From Microtetraspora sp. NBRC 16547 (lineage in GTDB: Bacteria > Actinomycetota > Actinomycetes > Streptosporangiales > Streptosporangiaceae): a stretch of DNA of 64,000 bases. A program made the position numbers and the translations under genes. How positions within the stretch are numbered: the stretch's first letter is position 1; each line of letters opens with the position of its first letter. The DNA is taken from positions 62,001 to 126,000 of the forward strand of contig NZ_BSSE01000015.1 in assembly GCF_030268965.1 (NCBI RefSeq), written 5' to 3'. Positions 34,552 to 42,428 of the stretch are shown in pieces. A model generated the notes under the pieces. That model did not search any database. It was given only the letters and a program-made list of their open reading frames with translations, and had not been told where the DNA came from.

Positions 34552-35925
34552 TCAGCTGGACTTCGCGAGGATGTTGTTGACCTTCTTCTCGGCGTCCGAG
34601 AGGAGCTGGTCGATGTCGGCGTCCTGCCTGGTCAGCACTGCGGACATCGCCGTGTCCAGCACCGCGTAGATCTCCTGGGCCTTCGGCGGCTCCAGCTTGA
34701 ACTGGACGTTGGCCGAGCCGTCGACGTAGGGCTGGAAGTGATCCACCGGAACCGTCGCGAACTGCGTGCGCAGCTCATTGATCTTGGTGCCCGGCTCGGT
34801 CGCGCCATACAGGTCGGTCTCCGGCAGGCCGACCGGCAGACCGTCGGCCTTGGCGCGCTCGTAGTTGAACTGGCCCTGGCCGGGGGTCAGGAACTTGTAC
34901 TCCAGCCACTGCAGGCCGGCCTTGATCTGCTCGGGCGTGGCCTTGGGGTTGAACATGTAGCCGTCGCCGCCGCTGAGCGAGTACGTGGCCTCCGGCAGCG
35001 AGGTCACTCCGTAGTCGTCGAACTTGCCCTTGAAGTCGTTGTTGACGGCCTTCACGACGTCGGGGGCACCGACCATCATGCCGAGTTTGCCGCTGCCCAT
35101 CATGCGCATGAGGTCCTCCCAGCGGAGCAGCTGCTTGGTGCCCATGCTGTTGTCGGTCCAGCGCATCTGCTTGAGGTTCTCCAGCACGGCCTTGCCCTCG
35201 GGGCTGTTGAAGGCGGCCTGCTTGCCGTCGGCGCTGACCATCTCGCCACCCCGGCCGTAAAGCTCGGAGGTGAAGTGCCAACCGCCGGTGTTACCGGCGC
35301 TGTACTCGCCGTACCCGACGTAGCCGGGGCCCAGCGCGGCGATCTTCTTGGCCGCCTCCTGCACCTCGGTCCAGGTCTTGGGCGGGTTGTCCGGGTCGAG
35401 ACCTGCCTGGGTGAAGAGCTTTCGGTTGTAGACCAGGCCCGTCGAGTAGTTGGTCCTGGGCAGGCCATAGGTCTTGTCACCGTTCTTGAAGACGCTGAGC
35501 ACGTCCGGGCGCATGTCCTTCAGCGTGGTGACCGTGTCGATGTACGGCGTGATGTCGGCCGCCTGACCGGCAGCGATGATCTTCTGGACGTCGGTGTAGT
35601 AGACGTAGAAGAGGTCCTCCATCTCCCCTCCGGCCAGCTTGGCCTGGAACGTCTCCGGGACGATGCAGGGGAACGAGTCCTTGCTCTCGATCGTGATGTT
35701 CGAGTGGAGCTTCTGGAACGCGGCGACGTCGGCGTCCCACTGAGCGCGCTCCTTCGGATTGCTCTTCGGCGGCTGACAGCCGACCGTGATCGTCACCGGG
35801 GCGTCGGCGGCCGCGGAGCCCTGCGACGACGTGGCCTGCGGGGTGTCGCCGGCATCGGATCCACACGCGGCGACGCTGAAAGTGATGCCTGCCGCCAGCA
35901 GTATCGAGAGGTTGCGGGATTTCAT
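34552..35925 (-). CDS. Alpha-glucoside-binding lipoprotein
   Basis: Solute-binding protein of 457 residues, first gene of the importer operon. The signal MKSRNLSILLAAGITFSVAAC has lipobox SVAAC, with the lipidated Cys at 21. The mature protein has family-1 features, including GLVYNRKLFTQAGLDPDNPP and a SGGDGYMFNPKATPEQ segment. The ATG at 35925 follows AGGAGGGA at 6-base spacing; the frame further upstream crosses the promoter and was excluded. 122 bases separate it from the first permease. Confidence 0.93.
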   Translation of the reverse strand: MKSRNLSILLAAGITFSVAACGSDAGDTPQATSSQGSAAADAPVTITVGCQPPKSNPKERAQWDADVAAFQKLHSNITIESKDSFPCIVPETFQAKLAGGEMEDLFYVYYTDVQKIIAAGQAADITPYIDTVTTLKDMRPDVLSVFKNGDKTYGLPRTNYSTGLVYNRKLFTQAGLDPDNPPKTWTEVQEAAKKIAALGPGYVGYGEYSAGNTGGWHFTSELYGRGGEMVSADGKQAAFNSPEGKAVLENLKQMRWTDNSMGTKQLLRWEDLMRMMGSGKLGMMVGAPDVVKAVNNDFKGKFDDYGVTSLPEATYSLSGGDGYMFNPKATPEQIKAGLQWLEYKFLTPGQGQFNYERAKADGLPVGLPETDLYGATEPGTKINELRTQFATVPVDHFQPYVDGSANVQFKLEPPKAQEIYAVLDTAMSAVLTRQDADIDQLLSDAEKKVNNILAKSS

Positions 35926-36020
35926 CTTGTTCCCTCCTGGAACGGCACACCACGACCCGTCTAGGCGCCCCCGCTCGCCCACCGTCTCGTCGAACGGCCA
36001 CGAGCCGGACATTTGCCAGA

Positions 36021-36049
36021 AACATACAAAGCGACACAGATGAGAGCAA
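36021..36049 (-). promoter_or_regulatory. Promoter of the alpha-glucoside operon
   Basis: Minus-strand TTGCTC (36044-36049) and TATGTT (36021-36026) with a 17-base spacer. The leader to the binding-protein ATG is about 90 bases. A 17-base dyad, CCGCCGAT-C-ATCGGCGG (36107-36123), lies about 60 bases upstream and could be an operator. Confidence 0.55.
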
Positions 36050-36176
36050 GACTCTGGTGTGCTCGATGCAAAAAAGTGACAGCAATATGAATCTCGACGG
36101 CAGCACCCGCCGATCATCGGCGGCACGAGGAGGGGCGGTGTCGGCCTCGGATCAGGGGTTACTCGGGCGGGACAGT

Positions 36177-36203
36177 CAGGCCCAGGCGGGATCGGCCGAC
36201 GTG
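36177..36203. repeat. Short copy of a LacI-gene 3' end
   Basis: This segment matches 40501-40527, the last codons and stop region of the LacI gene, at most positions and in the same orientation. The two copies flank the transposon. It may be a leftover of a LacI gene end. Confidence 0.4.
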
Positions 36204-36252
36204 ACCGGACCATGCGGGACCGGACCACGCGCGCGGGCCACGTGAATGGGGT

Positions 36253-36291
36253 GTCTTCTCCCGAACATGACCCCAGCCCCAAAGTAGCTCT
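36253..36291 (+). repeat. Left inverted repeat of the transposon
   Basis: 39 bases, complementary to 40442-40480 with a single mismatch (C/T near the middle). It begins GTCTTCTCCCGAA and ends AAAGTAGCTCT. Confidence 0.9.
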
Positions 36292-36331
36292 AGGTAATCT
36301 CTGTGACACTGCGCGATCGAGCGGGTGGAGG

Positions 36332-36457
36332 TCACCGACGCCGGGCAGCCGGATCCCGCTCTTCTAGCCAGCGGGCCAGGGCCTCAGGCGAGACGCGCGA
36401 TTGAGCAACAACGGAGCGGCCAGTGGCGTTAGCGAGCCTGATCCTTGGGTTCGTCAT
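36332..36457 (-). CDS. Possible small protein inside the transposon
   Basis: 41-residue frame beginning MTNPRIRLANATGRSVVAQS and ending in a charged helix. Composition looks protein-like, but there is no ribosome site and no family I recognise. It may be chance. Confidence 0.25.
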   Translation of the reverse strand: MTNPRIRLANATGRSVVAQSRVSPEALARWLEERDPAARRR

Positions 36458-36635
36458 ACTGGTGGAGTCTTGCGCGAACACCTGCGGCCGGGCGTCGCAG
36501 CTCGGGGCGTGAGCGGCGGTTTCTGACGCCGCCGGTCGTGGCGGAGGCGCGTCATCAGGGCAAGTAGCCTGGGCTGGTGTCGCCGATCTTCCCTGTGAAT
36601 ACCATGCCCGATCGTCGCTGCGGGGTGTCCTGCTG

Positions 36636-39377
36636 ATGGTCTGGCCGTCGGCCGGGGACAGGCTGTGGGGGCGCGACGCCGAGCGGGCCGAGATCGCGCG
36701 GTTGACGACGCGGGCGCGGTCGGGCCGCAGCGAGATTCTGGTGTTGCGTGGCGTGGCCGGCCTCGGAAAGACTGCCCTGCTCGACCAGGTGGTGCGCGAT
36801 GCCGCCGGGTTGCGGGTGCTCAGGGTCACGGGCGTGGAGGCCGAGACGGCGCTGCCGTTCGCCGCTGTGCAGAGGCTGCTGCGTCCTGTTGTGGACCGGC
36901 TGGATGAGGTGCCAGGTGTGCAAGGCTCGGCGCTGCGTGGCGCGCTGGGCATGTCCGAAGTAGGGGAAAGAGAGCACTTCCTCGTTGGGCTTGCCGTGCT
37001 CACCCTGATGTCCCACCTGGCCGAGGAGCAGCCGGTGTTGTGCTTGATCGACGATGCCCACTGGCTCGATGCGGCCTCGGCCCAGGCTCTGCTGTTCGTC
37101 GCGCGGCGAGTCGAGGCCGAGGGCGTCTCCATGGTGTTCACGGCCCGGGACGGGTTCGAGGCCCCCGGACTGCCCGAGCTGACGCTCAGTGTGCTGGAAC
37201 GCGAGGTCGCCGCCGGTCTTCTCACCGAGCGGGATCCTGATCTGTCCCCGGCCCTACGGGAGCGGATCATCGAGGAATCGGCTGGCAATCCTCTCGCGTT
37301 GATCGAGTTGGCGGCCGGACTCAACGCCGATCAGCGAGCCGGGCGGGCGGAGCCGCCGCCCGCGCTGCCGGTCACCGAGCGCGTCCTCGCCGCGTTCGGC
37401 GGTCAAATCGACCGCTTGCCTCACACGTCTCGGCTCGTGCTGACGATCGCCGCCGCCGAGGGAACGGGCGATCTCGGTACGGTGCTGCGGGCGGCACGGA
37501 TCTTGGGCGGATCGGCTGAGGATCTCGACGCCGCCGGAGAAGCCGGCCTGCTGCGGGTCACCGGGGACGTGATCACCTTCCGCCATCCGCTGATCCGCTC
37601 GACGGCCTACCAGTGTGTACCCCTCACCACCCGGCTGGCCGTTCACGAGGCGCTTGCGGGCGTCGTAGACGGGGACCGGAGAGTGTGGCACCTCGCCGCG
37701 GCCGCCGCGGCACCCGACGAGAGCGTCGCGATCGAACTGGAGCACGCCGCCGAGCGCGCACGGGAGCGTGGGGCGCCCGCGGCGGCGGTCCCCGCCTATG
37801 AGCAGGCTGCCCGGCTCAGCCCTGACCGGGCCGAGCGGGCCAGGCGGATGACCCTCGCCGCGCAGTCGGCGATCACGGCAGGCCGGATCGAGCAGGCGGC
37901 CGCGCTGGCCGAGCGTGCTGTCGAGCTGAGCGAGGACCGGTTCTTGCGCGCCCGGCTGGCTATGGTCCGGGCAAGCGTGGAGTCGCAGCGTGCCACCCCA
38001 CGAGGTGCCGCACAGCTTCTGATTGACAACGCCGCACCCATCGTGGGCGAAGATCCGGGGCTGGCGCTGTCTCTACTGGTCATCGCGGCCGATAGCGCCT
38101 GGTCTACCGGCGAGTACGCCGAATTGCGCCAGGTGACAGAGCTTGCCACCGGCCTGGCTCCCGACGTCGGTGACGCACGGACCGCAGAGGCGGTCGCCGT
38201 GCTCGGATCCCTCGTCGACGGTGACTACGCGCGGGCGCTGCCCGTACTTGATGATTTCGTCACGACGATACGCGCTCAGCCTGCCGGAAGTCTTTACGTC
38301 CGCCTCTTCGCGGGCAACCTCGCCCTGCTGCTCGGCGACGATGATGCAGCGCTGGACCTGGCCGCCGCCGATGCGGCCCGCAGCCGTAGACGTGGGCAGG
38401 CGGGGGCCTTGCCCGCGACCTTGCAGGTCTTGGCGCAAGCACAGGTCGTGGCCGGCCTGCAGCATGACGCCGGCGCCACGGTCGCGGAGGCTCTCACCTT
38501 CGCCCGGGATACCGGTCAAAGTCACCGAACCGGCGGGCTCGCCGTGATCACGGCCCAGATCGCGGCCGTTCACGGCGATGAGGACCGCTGCCATGCGTCA
38601 GCCAGGGACGCGGGAGCGAGCCTGGCCGACGGCATCGGGGCCTTCGGCGGTGTCGCGGAGGTGGCGGCATCCGCGAACTGCGCGTTGGGTCTGCTCGACC
38701 TGGGTTTGGGCCGGTACGAGCAGGCGTTGCGCAGGCTGGAGGAAACCGTCAGCGGACCCGCCTCTCACACGGCCGCCGCCCTTTTCGCCATCACCGATCT
38801 GGTCGAGGCCGCCGTACGTGCCGGTGTGCCGGAACGGGCTCGGCAGCCGTTTGCCCGGTTCCTGGCGTGGGCCCAGGCGGGAAGCAGGCCGTGGGCATCG
38901 GCTGTCGCGCTGCGTTGCCACGCTCTGCTCGGCCCCGCCGAGGAGGCCGGCGAGGTGTACGCGCAGGCCGTGCGCCTGCACGAGAGGGGAGGGCGGCCCT
39001 TCCAGCGCGCCCGCACCGAACTGTTGTACGGGGAATGGCTGCGCCGGGGCCGTCGCCGGGCGGACGCGCGGGTGCCGTTGCGTTCCGCCTTGACGATCTT
39101 CGAGCGGTTGGGGGCCATACCGTGGGCGGAGCGCGCCCGGGCTGAGCTGCGAGCCTCGGGTGACGTCGCACCGGCCGGCGCCGGCGGGGGAGACGTGCTC
39201 GGCCGTCTGACTCCGCAGGAGTTGCAGATCGTCAGGCTCGCCGCCGGGGGCCTCAGCAACCGCGACATCGCCGCACAACTGTTCCTCAGCCACCGAACTG
39301 TCGAATATCACCTCTACAAGGCCTATCCCAAGCTTGGCATCGGTTCCCGAAGCGAGCTCGCCGGCTTCCAGTGGTGA
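36636..39377 (+). CDS. LAL-family LuxR regulator (transposon cargo)
   Basis: Large ATP-binding transcription activator of 913 residues. An AAA/STAND module opens the protein (Walker A GVAGLGKTALLD near 39-50, Walker B-like VLCLIDDAHWLD near 132-143). A long helical repeat middle follows, then a C-terminal LuxR helix-turn-helix (LTPQELQIVRLAAGGLSNRD). LAL proteins switch on catabolic or antibiotic genes on sensing a ligand, such as maltotriose in MalT. It lies inside the Tn3-type ends, so it came with the element. The start lacks a clear ribosome site. Confidence 0.9.
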   Translation: MVWPSAGDRLWGRDAERAEIARLTTRARSGRSEILVLRGVAGLGKTALLDQVVRDAAGLRVLRVTGVEAETALPFAAVQRLLRPVVDRLDEVPGVQGSALRGALGMSEVGEREHFLVGLAVLTLMSHLAEEQPVLCLIDDAHWLDAASAQALLFVARRVEAEGVSMVFTARDGFEAPGLPELTLSVLEREVAAGLLTERDPDLSPALRERIIEESAGNPLALIELAAGLNADQRAGRAEPPPALPVTERVLAAFGGQIDRLPHTSRLVLTIAAAEGTGDLGTVLRAARILGGSAEDLDAAGEAGLLRVTGDVITFRHPLIRSTAYQCVPLTTRLAVHEALAGVVDGDRRVWHLAAAAAAPDESVAIELEHAAERARERGAPAAAVPAYEQAARLSPDRAERARRMTLAAQSAITAGRIEQAAALAERAVELSEDRFLRARLAMVRASVESQRATPRGAAQLLIDNAAPIVGEDPGLALSLLVIAADSAWSTGEYAELRQVTELATGLAPDVGDARTAEAVAVLGSLVDGDYARALPVLDDFVTTIRAQPAGSLYVRLFAGNLALLLGDDDAALDLAAADAARSRRRGQAGALPATLQVLAQAQVVAGLQHDAGATVAEALTFARDTGQSHRTGGLAVITAQIAAVHGDEDRCHASARDAGASLADGIGAFGGVAEVAASANCALGLLDLGLGRYEQALRRLEETVSGPASHTAAALFAITDLVEAAVRAGVPERARQPFARFLAWAQAGSRPWASAVALRCHALLGPAEEAGEVYAQAVRLHERGGRPFQRARTELLYGEWLRRGRRRADARVPLRSALTIFERLGAIPWAERARAELRASGDVAPAGAGGGDVLGRLTPQELQIVRLAAGGLSNRDIAAQLFLSHRTVEYHLYKAYPKLGIGSRSELAGFQW

Positions 39378-39454
39378 CTACCGTGAAGCTACGGATTCGG
39401 CCCGGTTCCCTGTCCTTCTAGCGTCGTACCCAACGACGACGAAAGGACGAGGTC

Positions 39455-39919
39455 ATGCAGAACACCGACGCCGAACTGGCGGCACAGCCGGCCGGATACT
39501 GGACCGGGGTGGCCTACGAGGCCATCATCTCGTTCACCCGAGCCCAGCAGGCCGAACTGGGCTTCACCCAGCCTCAGTTCTGGCTTCTGCGCAACCTGTC
39601 GAAGAACGACATCTCACCCGATGGCCACGGCATGACCATCCCCGAACTCCAGAAGGCCATGAGCTCTTACATCAGGCCCGAAGATGACCTGAAGGCAGAG
39701 GCGGAAGTCCTGCTGGAGCGCGGCTGGCTCACTCGTGATGGCGAGGGACGACTGTGGATCACTGAATCGGGGGACGAGGCTCGTGCCAGTCTCAAGCAGC
39801 ACGCGCCGGCCATCCGGGCCCGCATCCACCAGGGCATCAACGAGGCCGACTACGTGACTACGCTCAAAGTGCTGCAACGGATGATCGACAACGTCGGGGG
39901 CGACACGCAGGCGTCGTAG
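39455..39919 (+). CDS. MarR-type winged-helix regulator (transposon cargo)
   Basis: DNA-binding protein of 154 residues with a MarR-like layout: an N-terminal dimerisation helix (GYWTGVAYEAIISFTRAQQA), a helix-turn-helix region (MTIPELQKAMSSYIRPEDDL) and the wing RGWLTRDGEGRLWITESG. GGACGAGG precedes the ATG. 77 bases separate it from the LAL gene. Its 3' end directly abuts the truncated transposase, which reads the other way. The ligand is unknown. Confidence 0.8.
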   Translation: MQNTDAELAAQPAGYWTGVAYEAIISFTRAQQAELGFTQPQFWLLRNLSKNDISPDGHGMTIPELQKAMSSYIRPEDDLKAEAEVLLERGWLTRDGEGRLWITESGDEARASLKQHAPAIRARIHQGINEADYVTTLKVLQRMIDNVGGDTQAS

Positions 39920-39924
39920 GCGAG

Positions 39925-40427
39925 CTCACCCGCTCACAGAACGCCCGCTCGAACCGGGCCCGGCAGCCGCGCACGATGCGCTCGATCCGGCCGGGCGGCT
40001 CGATCTTGAGGTTCCGGCAACGCGACAGCATCGCCGCCCGAATCCCCTCATCCGTCAGCACCATCGGACAGATGTCTTTGGCCAGCTAGTCGATCAGCGC
40101 GTCCTCATCGGCCCGGGTCGACTCGCGAAACCCCAGCGCCTTGCGGATCTGGGAGCGGTGGTACTCGATCGTGCTACCTGTCCATTGGTAATCGGCCAAC
40201 AGGCCCGGCTCGACCTTCACCTGTCCAGCCACGTAGTCCACTGCGGCCTTGGGGAACTCCCCGCCATGCCGAGGAAAACGGGCCTCCAGTTCGAAGAACT
40301 TCAGCATCAGGCCGAAGCCCAGCCGCGCCGCGCCCGACTTGTTCGACACCAACTCCCAGTCGTCATCCAGCAACGTCCACGCTGCTGCCGGACGGCATGC
40401 CCGACTCATGACGATCACGAACCGCAA
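39925..40427 (-). pseudogene. Tn3-family transposase fragment, nonsense-mutated and truncated
   Basis: The minus strand encodes the N-terminal DUF4158 region of a Tn3-family transposase: WTLLDDDWELVSNKSGAARL, then KAAVDYVAGQVKVEPG and HRSQIRKALGFRE. After LID an in-frame TAG (40086-40088) stands where Tn3 relatives have Trp (TGG), then the same frame goes on as LAKDICPMVLTDEGIRAAML to about FERAFCERV. The catalytic C-terminal two-thirds are missing, replaced by the MarR region. It cannot make an active transposase. Confidence 0.8.
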
Positions 40428-40441
40428 CCGTGATCTACCCC

Positions 40442-40480
40442 AGAGCTACTTTGGGGCTGGGGTCATATTCGGGAGAAGAC
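40442..40480 (-). repeat. Right inverted repeat of the transposon
   Basis: Complement of 36253-36291 with one mismatch. It lies about 26 bases from the stop of the LacI gene at 40506. Confidence 0.9.
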
Positions 40481-40505
40481 CCCCGGAGAGAAGAGAAAAC
40501 CAGGC

Positions 40506-41534
40506 TCAGGCGGGATCGACCGGCGCGGGTCCCGTGGAGGAGCGCACGACCAGCTCGGGCTCGAACAGCAGCTCGTCACTCGGGACGGCGCCCGCACGGA
40601 TCTGCGAGACGAGCAGCTCGACGGCGGCCCGCCCCATCGCCTCGATGGGCTGGCGCACGGTCGTCAGCGGCGGATCGGCGCAGTTCATCAGCGCCGAGTC
40701 GTCGTAGCCGACGACGGAGACGTCCCCCGGGACCGACAGCCCGGCGCGGCGGGCGGCGCGGATCGCGCCGAGTGCCAGAACGTCGCTGGCGCAGGCGATG
40801 CCGGTGACACCGCGCCGCACCAGCCGGGCCGCCGCGGCGTGGCCGCCCTCGATCGAGAACAACGCGTGCTCGACCTGCTCGGGGGCCAGTTCCAGCCCCT
40901 TCTCCTCCGCGAGCGCCCGGAACGCGGCGAGCTTGCGCCGGGACGGCACGTGGTCGGGCGAGCCGAGCAGGATGCCGACGCGACGGTGGCCGAGGGTCAG
41001 CAGATGGGCGAGCGCCATCTCGGCGGCGGCCACGTCGTCGCAGGAGACCTGCGGGAAGCGCAGGTGCTCGACGGCGGCGTTGACCAGCACGATGGGGAGC
41101 CCCCGCTCCCGCACCCGCTCGTAGTGCGTGTGCGAGGCGTTGCCCTGGGCGTACAGGCCGCCAGCGAAGACGATGCCGGACACGTGCTGCTGGAGGAGCA
41201 GATCGACGTAGCCGGCCTCCGAGACGCCCCCGACCGTACGGGTGCACAGGACGGAGGTGAATCCGCGCTGGGCCAGCGCGCCGCCCACGACCTCGGCGAA
41301 CGCCGGGAAGATCGGGTTCTGCAGCTCCGGGAGCACCAGGCCGACCAGTCGGCCCCGCTCCCCGCGCAGCCGCGAGGGCCGCTCGTATCCGAGCACGTCG
41401 AGGGCGGTGAGCACGGCCTCTCTGGTCGCGTCGGACACGCCGGGCTTGCCGTTGAGGACGCGGCTGACCGTCGCCTCGCTCACGCCCACCTTCTTGGCCA
41501 CTTCCGCAAGCCGTCGTGTCACGAACGCAAGCAT
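40506..41534 (-). CDS. LacI-family sugar regulator, copy A
   Basis: Repressor of 342 residues. The N-terminal helix-turn-helix and hinge are clear (RRLAEVAKKVGVSEATVSRV, then LNGKPGVSDATREAVL), followed by a periplasmic-binding-like sensor domain (GRLVGLVLPELQNPIFPAFA, DVSVVGYDDS near the end). It very likely controls sugar uptake genes; the alpha-glucoside operon downstream on the same strand is the natural target, now separated by the transposon. The ATG at 41534 and the GTG at 41522 are both possible. It is close in sequence to the second LacI gene at 45203. Confidence 0.93.
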   Translation of the reverse strand: MLAFVTRRLAEVAKKVGVSEATVSRVLNGKPGVSDATREAVLTALDVLGYERPSRLRGERGRLVGLVLPELQNPIFPAFAEVVGGALAQRGFTSVLCTRTVGGVSEAGYVDLLLQQHVSGIVFAGGLYAQGNASHTHYERVRERGLPIVLVNAAVEHLRFPQVSCDDVAAAEMALAHLLTLGHRRVGILLGSPDHVPSRRKLAAFRALAEEKGLELAPEQVEHALFSIEGGHAAAARLVRRGVTGIACASDVLALGAIRAARRAGLSVPGDVSVVGYDDSALMNCADPPLTTVRQPIEAMGRAAVELLVSQIRAGAVPSDELLFEPELVVRSSTGPAPVDPA

Positions 41535-41561
41535 ACGACAATTCGCGTAAGAATTTGCGCT

Positions 41562-41575
41562 CGCTTGCGCAGCGC
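41562..41575. promoter_or_regulatory. Probable autoregulatory LacI operator
   Basis: CGCTTGCGCAGCGC, an imperfect dyad centred on TGCGCA just upstream of LacI copy A. A second TTGCGC lies 10 bases before (41555-41560). It is similar in kind to the box upstream of copy B. Confidence 0.4.
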
Positions 41576-41680
41576 ACGCGTCCGGCCGGGGCGACCGCCA
41601 AGGTCGCCCCGGCCGAGCCGACCAGCGGCGCAGGGTGAATCAGAGTGGTCTCTTTGCCGGGACGCCGATGACGGCCCTGG

Positions 41681-42355
41681 TCAGGCGGCGGCCTGCCGGA
41701 TGAGGGCGGCCACCGCGGCGGGCTGGGACAGGTAGACCGAGTGGCTGCCCGGCGTCTCGGCGACGGTCGCCCCGGCACGCTGCGCCATGGCGCGCTGCGC
41801 GGGCGGCGGGATCATCCGGTCGTCGGTCGCCACCAGGTACCAGGACGGCTTGGCCCGCCACGCGGGTTCGGTGACCGCGCCGCCGAGGGCGTCCACGCCC
41901 CACGGCACCTGCGAGTCGGCCATGAACGCCGCCTGGTCGGCGGGCAGGTCCCCGGCGAAGGAGGCGGCGAACTTGTCGCGGTCGAGGAAGAGGAATCCGT
42001 CCACCGGGGGCAGGATCGGCGGGACGGGCGCGCCGGGCGGCGGGTCGGCGATGAGCGTGTTGACCGACTCGCCCTTGTCCGGCGCGAAGGCGGCGATGTA
42101 CACCAGCGCCGCGACGCCCGGGTGGCCGCCCGCCTCAGTGATCACGACGCCGCCGTAGGAGTGGCCGACCAGGACGCACGGGCCGTCCAGGGCGTCCACG
42201 ACCTGGTGGGTGGCGGCGACGTCCCCGGCCAGGGACAGGGTCGGGTTCTGCACGATCGACACGCGGTAGCCGTCGGCGACGAGCAGGTCGTAGACGGCCT
42301 GCCAGCCGGAGCCGTCGACGAAGCCGCCATGGACGAGCACGATGTTGCGGATCAT
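41681..42355 (-). CDS. Alpha/beta hydrolase
   Basis: Cytoplasmic hydrolase of 224 residues. IVLVHGGFVDGSGW holds the oxyanion-hole HGG, VLVGHSYGGVVI carries the nucleophile Ser in GHSYG, and TPGSHSVYLSQP the catalytic His. It matches a group of short esterase-like proteins common in actinobacteria; no substrate is known. The ATG at 42355 follows GAGGAG at about 6 bases. It lies between the two LacI genes, just downstream of a LAL regulator gene that may control it. Confidence 0.88.
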   Translation of the reverse strand: MIRNIVLVHGGFVDGSGWQAVYDLLVADGYRVSIVQNPTLSLAGDVAATHQVVDALDGPCVLVGHSYGGVVITEAGGHPGVAALVYIAAFAPDKGESVNTLIADPPPGAPVPPILPPVDGFLFLDRDKFAASFAGDLPADQAAFMADSQVPWGVDALGGAVTEPAWRAKPSWYLVATDDRMIPPPAQRAMAQRAGATVAETPGSHSVYLSQPAAVAALIRQAAA

Positions 42356-42428
42356 GGCGCTCCTCTGCGAGGGAGAAGGAGTGGGAACGCGTCCCACGGT
42401 AGGAACCGGGCGGCTCCCCTCGCGTACG

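Larger units (their letters stand above)
36248..40484. mobile_element. Decayed Tn3-family transposon carrying two regulator genes
   Basis: Bounded by inverted repeats that begin with runs of G at their outer ends (36248-36251 and 40480-40484), as in Tn3-family elements whose ends are about 38 bp and start GGGG. Inside are a truncated Tn3-type transposase, a LAL regulator and a MarR-type regulator. No resolvase was found. The 5 bases outside each end differ (TGAAT and GGAGA), so no target duplication is seen; the element is probably rearranged and immobile by itself. Confidence 0.75.

Noticed and set aside
30840-35925. Search for an ATPase gene in the alpha-glucoside operon
   Set aside because: None is present; sharing of a genome-encoded MsiK-type ATPase is the usual situation in these bacteria, so its absence is not unusual.
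36332-37324. Minus-strand frame opposite the start of the transposon-borne LAL gene
   Set aside because: Ser/Arg/Thr-rich shadow of the LAL gene; only its last 41 codons, outside the LAL gene, look even mildly protein-like and are listed at low confidence.
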